Shown: positions 49,175 through 59,200 of the stretch, piece by piece
Layout of the letters: every line of letters starts with the position of its first letter
How positions within the stretch are numbered: the stretch's first letter is position 1
Source of the DNA: a bacterium
GTDB lineage: Bacteria > Planctomycetota > Planctomycetia > Planctomycetales > Planctomycetaceae
Direction: 5' to 3'
Length of the DNA stretch: 64,000 nt
Assembly: GCA_016125225.1 (NCBI GenBank)
Contig: WGME01000014.1
Span: 186,001 to 250,000 of the forward strand
Program-made: the position numbers and the translations under genes
The notes under the pieces: generated by a model
The model's database searches: none
What the model was told of the DNA's origin: nothing
Seen by the model: only the letters and a program-made list of their open reading frames with translations

Positions 49175-49997
49175 TCATACGGTGATGAACAATAGCAAGG
49201 TTATGTTGACGGATCGCCTGAGTTTGATGAAGGTCAGGACGGTTTTGATGCTGGCCAGGAAGCTGGCCGCCAGTTTATCGTAGCGGGTGGCGATGCCGCG
49301 GAACTGTTTGAGCTTATTGAGCAGACGTTCGACGCGGTTCTGCTGGCGATAGGACTTGGCCAGCACCGGCCACGGCTCGGTGGCCGTCAGCATCTCGGAT
49401 TCAGGGTCGCTGCCTGGGTGTTGAGCGCCTACCGGCGAATGTGATGGATTTCGTCCCCCCTTGTCGGCCGCAACATCGTCGGTCTTGGGGACACGCCGCT
49501 CAGGGGCTTGAAATAGCTGAGGGAACTGCGGTGCATCACTCGCCTGTCCAGAAGTGAGCTCCACCGCGATGACTGTGTCTTCATCGGCAGAGGCCAGATG
49601 AATATTGGTGGTATAGCCGTCTCGGGATTGTTCCAGGACCTTTACAGTTGCGTAGCACTTTATTGCCACCGGCCGACTGTGAGTGAATCAGTAGGATCAT
49701 TAAATCGACAAACAGTTGCCAGACATCCGACGTGGCTTCTGCCGCGTGAAGTTGCTCGAACAGTCGGCCCCATACCCCTGCCGTCCGCCAGGGTTTGAAC
49801 CGCTGATACTCTGCGTCCCAGTCACTAAACTCTGCGGGCAGATCCCGCCAGCGCGTCCCTGTGCGAGAGCGATAGAGCACGGCTTCGACAAACAGCCAAT
49901 CAGAAAGATTCGGCTTGGTCCCGGACGACGACCGCTTGGCCGCCGTCACACGAAGTTTCAGTTTTTGCCAGATCGCATGCATGATCACCAGCCGCAT
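49175..49997 (-). pseudogene. IS5-family transposase, frameshifted relic
   Basis: Two minus-strand frames together resemble one IS5-type DDE transposase. The first starts at ATG 49997 with SD AGGAGG and has the N-terminal DUF4096-like region (LSDWLFVEAVLYRSRTGTRW, RDLPAEFSDWD) to the first Asp (FVDLMILLIHSQSAGG). The frame is then lost at about 49660, and the second frame continues SRDGYTTNIHLASADEDTVI to the ending RVERLLNKLKQFRGIATRYD. No A6G-like slippery site is seen at the junction, and the central region (ADKGGRNPSHSPVG) is diverged. Probably dead. A 39-codon minus-strand frame at 49059-49178 beyond it is unidentified. Confidence 0.75.
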
Positions 49998-50215
49998 CCC
50001 ATAGCTCCTCCTTGAACCGGAACGGAGCTCGCCAAAACAGTATGATTCGTCAAAAAAAACGGTGAGCACGAGCCGATTGTGATTCGGTTATGACTCAACT
50101 CTGATTCTATGGAAATTTCTTTCATCCAACTTGCTTCTGCTGCGTTGATCCGGCATAAGACAGTTCTCCCTCTGATCTATTGAACTGTCATAATTCGTAT
50201 CAGGGCAAGGACCAA

Positions 50216-53200
50216 ATGGTATATGATTGGCTCGCCAATGTGCGTCGCGGGATCGTTGTGCGCGCGGCCTCACGTAGACCGGGGCGTCGTTATTCTGCGA
50301 GTCATCAAGCCGCACAAATCCAGATGCTGGAGCCCCGCATTCTGCTGGCGGGAACGTCTTCTGAGGCTGATGCATTTGTCGACGCGCCAGCGGTCGCGAT
50401 GACCAATCAGCCGCCGGTCATCGCGGATCAGGCTTTTTCCATCATCAAAGAAAGCGCTGTTGGAACGGTGGTGGGGACCGTTCAGGCGAGTGATCCTGAT
50501 GCCGGAGATATGCTGACTTATAGTATCAGCGGTGGAAACGTCAATCAGGCGTTTCTGATTGATCCCGCCACTGGGGTCATTAGCGTCAACAGTTCTCAGG
50601 CGATCAATTATCTTTCAACGCCAACTTTCACCCTGCGGATCGCAGCGACCGACACCAGTCTGGTAACGCGCAAGGCGAATGTCACGGTCAATGTTCTCGA
50701 TGTCAATAGCCCGCCGGTGGTCACCGACCAGACGTTTTCTGTTCCGGAAAACAGCTCGGTGGGGACATTTGTCGGAGCCGTTGCAGCCACGGATGTGAAC
50801 CGTGCGGATACTCTCGTTTACAGCTTCTCTGGCGGGAACGTCAACCAGGCCTTTCGCATCGATGCTGCGACTGGTGTGATCAGCGTCAATAACACCGCCG
50901 CCCTGGATCGAGAGACGCTGCCGACCTTCACGCTGCGTGTGGCAGTGACCGATACCGGCAACCCCGCGCTGACCCGCAAAGCAAACATCACGGTCAATCT
51001 GTCGAATGTCAATGAGCCGCCTACGATCTCTCCTGCGACCTTCACCATTGTGAAAAACCTGCCGGCCGGGCGTGTGGTCGGCAGCATCACTGCGAGTGAT
51101 CCCGATCTGTCCGCAGGGGACCAGTTGACGTATTCATTTAGTGGAGGAAACGTCAGCAACACGTTTGCTATTCATCCCACAACCGGCGTCATTACGGTCA
51201 ATAACCCCGCCTTGCTGGACTATGTTTCCCAGCCCGTGTTCCACCTGCGCGTAGCTGTCACGGACACCGGCAACATCACCCGCAAGGCGGATGTCACGGT
51301 CAACGTGCTCGACGTCAACAGCCCCCCTGAGATTGCGGACCAGAGCTTTTCGATCGCAGAAAACTTGGCAGTCAGCACTTTTGTGGGGCAAGTCATCGCC
51401 AGGGATATCAACCCCACTGACACCTTGACCTACGGCCTTAGCGGTGGGAATGTCAATAATGCCTTCGCGATCGATACTGTGACGGGTGTGATCACTGTCC
51501 GCACGCCATCGGCCCTGAACTTTGAAGCCTTGCCAGTCTTCACACTACGGGTTGCAGTCACCGATACCGCCAGCCCGGCTCAAACCCGTAAGGCCAATAT
51601 CACCGTCAATCTGACGAATGTGAATGAACCGCCCCTGATTGTCGATCAGATGTTCTCGATCAATGAGAACCTGTCTTCGGGAATTGTGGTGGGGACCGCA
51701 ACAGCCACCGACCCCGATGCCGGTGACGCCGTCCGCTACAGCATCAGTGGTGGCAATGTCAGCCAGGCTTTTCGCATCAATCCTGAGACCGGCGCCATTG
51801 CGATCAACAACCCGGCCGCCATCAACTTTGAACTTAACCCCGTCTTCACGCTCCGTGTGGCCGCGACTGACAGTGGCAGTCTCACGCGCAAAAGCAATGT
51901 GACCGTTCGGCTCAACGACCTCAATGAAGCCCCGGAAGTCGTCGATCGTACCTTTACGATTCCTGAAAATCGCGTGGCTGGTACTGTGATCGGTACGGTG
52001 ACCGCGGTTGATCCCGATGCGGGCAACACTGTCACCTACGCATTCAGCGGCGGCAATGTCGGAAATGCGTTCGCGATTGATCCGACGACGGGTGTCATTA
52101 CGGTGCGGACACCCGCAGCAATCAATTTCGAGGCCAATCCTGTCTTTGCCTTGCGGGTTCAGGCAACCGATGACGCGACGATGCCGCTCTCGAAAAAGGC
52201 CAACATCACTGTCAACCTGACCAATCTCAATGAAGAACCGGTAATTGCGGATCAGACGTTGAGTATCGCGGAAAACAGTGCCCTCGGTGCCATTGTCGGC
52301 AACGTCATTGCGACCGATCCTGATGCCGGTGATCAACTCACTTATGCCTTCAGCGGCGGCAACATCGAGCAAGCCTTCGCGATCGACCCCAGCACCGGTG
52401 TGATTCGCGTCAACAATCCCGCCAAATTCAATTTTGAAGCGCTGGCGAACTTCGCGTTGCGGGTGCAGGTGACCGACAGCGCAGGGTTAACTCGCAAAGC
52501 CAACGTTGCAGTGAATGTGTTAAATGTCAATGAACCACCGGTGGTGCAGGCCGTCACTCCCTTTCGAACTGGCCCGGGAAGTGAAGTTCGATTCGAAGTC
52601 TTCGCCACCGATCCGGATGGCCCGAATCAGCCATTGACGTTGTCTCTCACCGGTGCCCCCAATGGCGCCGTGGTTGACAGCATGACCCACACTTTCCGCT
52701 GGACGCCTACCACGGCACAAATCGGCGAATTCAATTTCCAGCTCTCAGTCTCTGACGGCGAATTCACAGCCAGTACGCCGGTGAATATTGTGGTGAAACG
52801 TTTCGGGATCAGCCATGTGACTCCTGCCAACGGGACCACCAACGTCTCGCTCACGCGGGAAACAGTGGTCACCTTCAATGCCCCGGTCGATCCTTCCACT
52901 ATCACAGCGAATTCGCTGTATGCCATCGCAAATGGCGAACGCATTCCAGCGTCGATTCGTGTCTCGGCCAACGAACGCACAGCAACATTGTTCTATGATG
53001 ACCCGCTCCCCTCTTCGACCGAAGTCCGCGTGGTCATCGATGGCAGCATCATCACTGGCCGCAGCGGGGAACTGCTCGACGCTGACGGCAACGGCGTAGC
53101 AGGCGGAGTCCGTAACGTCGACTTCCGCACGCTCTCACTGACAAACATCCCGAACACCACCGTCTGGGGTTATGTTTACGATTCCTACAATCGCAATCCC

Positions 53201-56200
53201 GATGGCGGTGATCGCCCGATCGTGGGGGCCAAGATTTTCCTCGATGCCGACCCGAACGTCTTTTCGGTGACTGACCAGAATGGACGCTTCGAACTTGGCC
53301 TGCAAGATGCTAACAACGATGGCGTGCCCGATGGACTCCCAGCCCCCGATTTCTTTGTCCATATCGACGGCAGCCAGGCAAGCAACGCGCCTGCGGGTGC
53401 CGTCTATGCCACATTGGGCAAAGCGTTCCATTCAGTGCCGGGGGAAAGAACTCAACTGAATATGGCGGGGACGCCCTTTAATGTCTACCTGCCACCGATG
53501 TTTGGGGACGACATTGTTACTCTCAATGGCAGCGATGACGCCACAGTCGGCTTCGGTGCCGATGCTCAGGCGGCCATCCGAAATAATCTCTTCCCGAATG
53601 ATCCAGCCAAGGCCGAAATGGCGATCGATGCCACTCGGGTCATTTACCCCGCTGGTTCCGCACAGGATGAGTCAGGCAATCCCGCGACCCGGGCCTCAAT
53701 CATTCCTGTCGATCCGAGCCGGTTACCCGCTCCACTGCCTCCCAATGTCGATCCCTCGCTGGTCATTTCAATTCAAGCGGGGACCGATGCCGGCTTCAAT
53801 CTCGCCGGCGGCAGCATGAATTTCGATACACCGGCGCCGGTGAGTTTCCCCAACCTCGATGGGCTCGCGCCGGGAGCAAAGAGCCTGATCTGGTCGTTCG
53901 ACCACGATGCCGGCCACTGGGAAGTCGTCGGCACAGGCACCGTCTCCGCCGATGGCACCGCGATCGTCAGCGACCCCGGCGTCGGCATTCTGGCTCCGGG
54001 CTGGCATTTCACCGACCCGGGGGCCACGGTTAATGGTCGCGGTGCCACAATTTTCTCACCAGACTTCTATGACGACTGCACGACACAGGAGACAATTAAA
54101 GCCTGGGCTCATGTCGCGACCGATGTTGCCGTCGTCGCCGCAGAATTCCTACCAATTACAAAGTTCGCTAAAGGTGTTATCAAATCAATTGACAGTCTTA
54201 ACGACTACTTTGCGAAGATTAACGATATTAACACAAACCCAACGATCGACAGTCCAGGCTGGGAAGCAATTAAGGCGACACTCAATTTAGGAGCAAGTCT
54301 CGTCTTCAATTTCGTCCCAGGATCATCGTTGTTGAAACGCTTCGGGAAGAGCGGGGAGCTAGCTGACAAAATCCTGACAAATGTGTCAAACGCTTCGGAA
54401 GCAGCACAATCTATTAGCTCAGGATGTGCACTCGACTGGCCAGAGATCAACACATATGCCACTCGCGCATACAACATTGCATCAACAGCCAAGAGTATCA
54501 ACAGGGCATTAAGCCCTACTGCAACATTTATCGATCGAGTTCCCATAACACTGAGTGCCATCGATTTCGTACTGGGCTTCAACTTCAACCCGAATGAGGC
54601 ACTGCCACAGGACGTAGTCAATGCACTGAATTCGACTATGGTTGAACTGGAAGAGCTTGTCGATCAGTATTCCCCATTCTCAGCTTCCGGCCTTGATGAT
54701 TTTTCTAGCGGATTGTCCGATCTCAATACTGAAAACTCTAGTAATCTGTTGAGCCTCGACAACTACCTTCAATCCAAACACAGCGCGAGCGAGATCCGGG
54801 GTAATGGCACCGTAAATTATGTCATCAGCGATCTCGATTTAGGTGATTCTCAACGAGGAAGTTTCGACAGCGATGCCGGGTTACCGCCACTGGTGCTGCG
54901 ACCCGATGGCTCTTACCGGATTGATTTCTATGGTCCCGATGGCAGTATCGGATCAATTGGCGTGAATACACCAGGGAATGGTGAGAATGTCACGCTCCCA
55001 CCAGTTATCTTCCAGACTCCTGATGTCTTCGGTGAAGACGCGGACTCGGATTTTGATGGACTCCCCGATTTTGGAGAATGGGTTTTCGGTACTTCGACAT
55101 CAAATTCTGACACAGACGACGACGGCATCTCGGATGGTGCGGAGATCCAACAAGGTACCAACCCACTGGATGGCCGTGGGTTCCCAACGGGGGTGATTGC
55201 GAGCTTGCCACTACGTGGGGAAGCCAACGAAGTGGTCCTGGAAGGTTCCACACTGCAGGGCGATCGACAGACGGCGTATGTTGCGACAGGGAGTTATGGC
55301 CTTGCGATTGTGGATGCCTCACGGTTTGATAATCCGATCATCCTGGGCCAACTCGATCTCAAAGGAACCGCGACCGATGTCGCCGTCGATGGCGTGCGGC
55401 AACTGGCCGCTGTCGCCGCAGGAACCGGCGGCATTCATATCGTGGATGTTTCCGACCCGATGTTGCCACGGTTGGTACGCACACTGGATGTGCAGACCAA
55501 CCAGCTCGAAGTGTATGACGGCGTGATCTACGCGGCCGTCGGTGCCGACCTGCAATCGTATGATTTGCTGACGGGTGAACCGCTGCAAACGCTCGACCTC
55601 GGGACGGAAACGATCACAGGATTGGCCCGCGAAGGTGGCTTCCTCTACACAATGGACAACGCTCGCAACCTCGAAGTGGTGGACATCACCGGCTTCGTCA
55701 TGGCCCGGCGTGGTGGCGTTCAACTGACTCACGGCGGCGGTAAGATCACGGTGGGCGGGGGCATCGTGTATGCCTCGCCAGCGAATTACAGCCGCGGGGG
55801 TTATGCCACAGCGAATGTTTCCAATCCGGCGGTTCCGGTGCAGATCAGTGCTTCGGATGTGGTGGCTCCTAATATCGCGCCTGGCACGCTCGCCATTCCC
55901 AACGGATCGGGACGGGGACTGGTTATCGGCCAGCCTGGGTCAAGCGGACAGGTCTATGTGGTCGACATGACTAACCCGGCGAATACCGATGTCGCTGGCG
56001 CTCAGTTCATTACCCGCTTTGATTTGCCGGGTACACCTCAAAGTGCGGCGATCGGCGCTGGCATTGGCTTCATTGCCACGGGTTCGCGCGGCCTGCAGGT
56101 GGTCAATTATCTCCCCTTCGATACCCAACGCACGGCCCCCATGCTGACTGCGAATTTCGCTAGCCTGGATGTCGATGCCGGCACGGCGGGAATTCAAGTC

Positions 56201-59200
56201 GTGGAAGGCTCCACGATCAGCCTGCCCGTGCAATTGAGCGACGATGTGCAGGTCCGCAATGTGGAACTGCTGCTCAATGGTCAGGTCGTCGAGAACGATG
56301 TGTCGTTTCCGTTCGATCTCGCCGGCAGCATGCCGAATCTTGCCGCGGGGAGCACCACAGCGACCCTACAGGTCCGTGCGACAGACACCGGTGGCAATGT
56401 CACGCTCTCGCCGCTGACAACAGTGAATTTGGTCGCCGACACAACGCCCCCCACCATCGTCAGCATCATGCCAGCCGATGGAGCGTTACGTTTCCAGGGG
56501 CTCAACACGGTGCGGTTGCAGTTCAGCGAGCCGGTCGATCCCACGACGATCAACGGTTCCACCATCCGCCTGACACCAACGAGCGGTGGCAGCAGCCTGG
56601 TGCCGGTCGATATTCAATTCCGCGCTCGCGGCACCGAAGCGGTCGTCACGTTCGACCTGCAATCCCTGGGCATGTACAACCTGAACATCAATCGCGACGG
56701 CATTAAAGACCGAGCCGGCAATGCGGTCGGAGGAGGATCACAGTCGCGAACGCTAAGCATCGTCGCCGATCCCGATCCTGGTGACTTCCTCGGCGGTGCC
56801 CTCAATGTGGGAGAATTGAGCAGTACGCCCTTCACGTTCTCAGACCGCATCGGCAAAGACGCGATTGACCAGCCCGATCCGGTCGATGTCTTCCGTTTCA
56901 CGCTGGCAACCGATAAAAACGTGACCTACAGCCTGTCCGGTCTCACGAAGCAAATGCGGGCGGAGGTGTATGTCGACGGCAATCAGGATGGGCAGTTCAA
57001 CTCCAACGAATTGATTGAAACTCGCTTCATCAGTAGTTCGGGGACAGTCACGGAACCCTTGTCGGCAGGGGAGTATTTCCTGCGGTTGACTCCCAGCAAT
57101 TCCAATGACGATACCTATTACACTCTGAACCTCTCGGCTGCAGCCTTGCCGGCTGATGACGGCCAGAACGATCCCGGAGCCACTATCGCCACAGCTAGAA
57201 ACCTGGGCACACTTTCCAGCACACCCGTTACCGTCGTCGATGCCGTCCGTACCTATGACGACGACGTCTACAAGTTCACTGTCACCAACGACAGCATTGT
57301 CACCGCGGCCTTCACGGGGATCGATGAATATGTTGACATGCTGCTCTATTTTGATGGTGACAATGATGGCTTGTTCGACAGCAACGAACTGATTGAGTCG
57401 CGGTTTACCAGTAGCAATCTGACATTCATGGAACCGTTATCGGCGGGAACATACTATCTGCTCGTGCGACCCGATAGCAGCAGCAGTAACGTCTATTACT
57501 CTCTAAGTCTGTCCGCAGCCGCCATTCCAAGCGATGATGGACAAAATGATCCTGGCGATACGATCGCCACGGCTCGCAACCTGGGCACACTCTCCAGCAC
57601 GCCCATCACCCTTGTCGATGCCGTTCGTACCTACGATAACGACGTCTACAAGTTCACCATCACCAACGACAGCAATGTTACAGCCGCATTTTCTGGCATC
57701 GATGAATACGTCGATATGCTGCTCTATTTTGATGGTGACAACGATGGCGAGTTCGATAGCAACGAAAACATCGAATACCGCTTCACCAGCGGCAATCTCA
57801 CAATTGTCGAACCATTGTCGGCCGGCACCTATTATCTGCTCGTGCGCCCCGATAGCAGCAGTAGTAATGCCTATTACACTCTGAGTCTATCCGCGGCGGC
57901 ACTCCCGGGAGATGACGGCCAGAACGATCCTGGCGATACCATCGCCACAGCTCGTAATCTAGGCACTCTCTCCAGCACACCGGTCACCGTGGTCGATGCG
58001 GTCCGTACCTATGATGACGATGTCTATAAATTCACCATCACCACAGACAGCAATGTGACGGCGGCATTTACTGGCATCGACGAATACGTCGACATGCTGA
58101 TCTACTTTGATGGTGACAACGATGGCCAGTTCGACAGCAATGAAAACATCGAATACCGCTACTCAAATGGCAATCTTACGATTGTCGAACCTCTGTCGGC
58201 TGGCACTTACTATCTGCTCGTGCGACCCGACGGCAGCAGCTACAATGCCTATTACAGCCTGAGCCTGTCAGCGGCCGCACTGCCGGGAGATGACGGCCAG
58301 AACGACCCTGGCGACACCATCGCCACAGCCAGAAACCTGGGCACTCTCTCCAGCACGCCGATCACTGTCGTTGATACCGTCCGCACGTTCGACAGCGACG
58401 TTTACAAATTCACGATCACCAACGACAGTAACGTGACCGCGGCATTTACTGGCATCGACGAATACGTCGACATGCTGATCTACTTTGATGGTGACAACGA
58501 TGGTCAGTTCGACAGCAATGAAAATATCGAATACCGTTACTCAAATGGCAATCTTACGATTGTCGAACCTCTGTCGGCCGGCACCTACTATCTGCTCGTG
58601 CGACCCGACGGCAACAGCTACAACGCCTACTACAGCCTGAGTCTGTCAGCGGCGGCACTGCCGGGAGATGACGGCCAGAACGATCCTGGCGACACCATCG
58701 CTACAGCTCGCAATTTAGGTACCCTTTCCAGCACGCCGATCATTGTCGTTGATACCGTCCGCACCTATGACGACGACGTCTACAAGTTCACTATCAGTAA
58801 CGATGCACTTATTACCGGTGCTTTCAGTGGAGTCACTGAAAGCCTTTCGGTCGGCCTTTATCTCGATGCCAATAGCAACGGAACGCTGGAAAGCTCTGAA
58901 TTGCTTCAATCGCAGACGGTCACCTCGACATTTAGTTTGTTAAAACCGCTAGTGGCCGGAACCTACTACCTGCGAGTGGCACCGTCTTCCAGCAGTGAGA
59001 ATTCCAGTTTCTCACTGAGTCTGTCTCAGCAGCCTGTCCAGATGACTCCTCCTCCCGGATTCTTTGGCACGGAATTTACCAAAATCACCTTTGACGACTT
59101 GCCCTCGGGCACGGCGCTGTCATCGCAATATCAGAACTATGGAGTCAACTTCTCGATTGCTGAGACTGGCGAAGTGAAAGCAGGGGGATTAGGCGGCAAT

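Noticed and set aside
49059-49178. 39-codon minus-strand frame beyond the IS5 relic
   Set aside because: Amino-acid content looks plausible but there is no SD, no family and no context; mentioned only with the IS5 relic.
54205-54621. Minus-strand frame antisense to the helical module of the giant gene
   Set aside because: No SD or family features; the plus frame is continuous and clearly coding through this region.
57155-59044. Possible CRISPR or satellite array
   Set aside because: Period is 378 bp, in frame, and encodes protein domains; no short repeat-spacer pattern.
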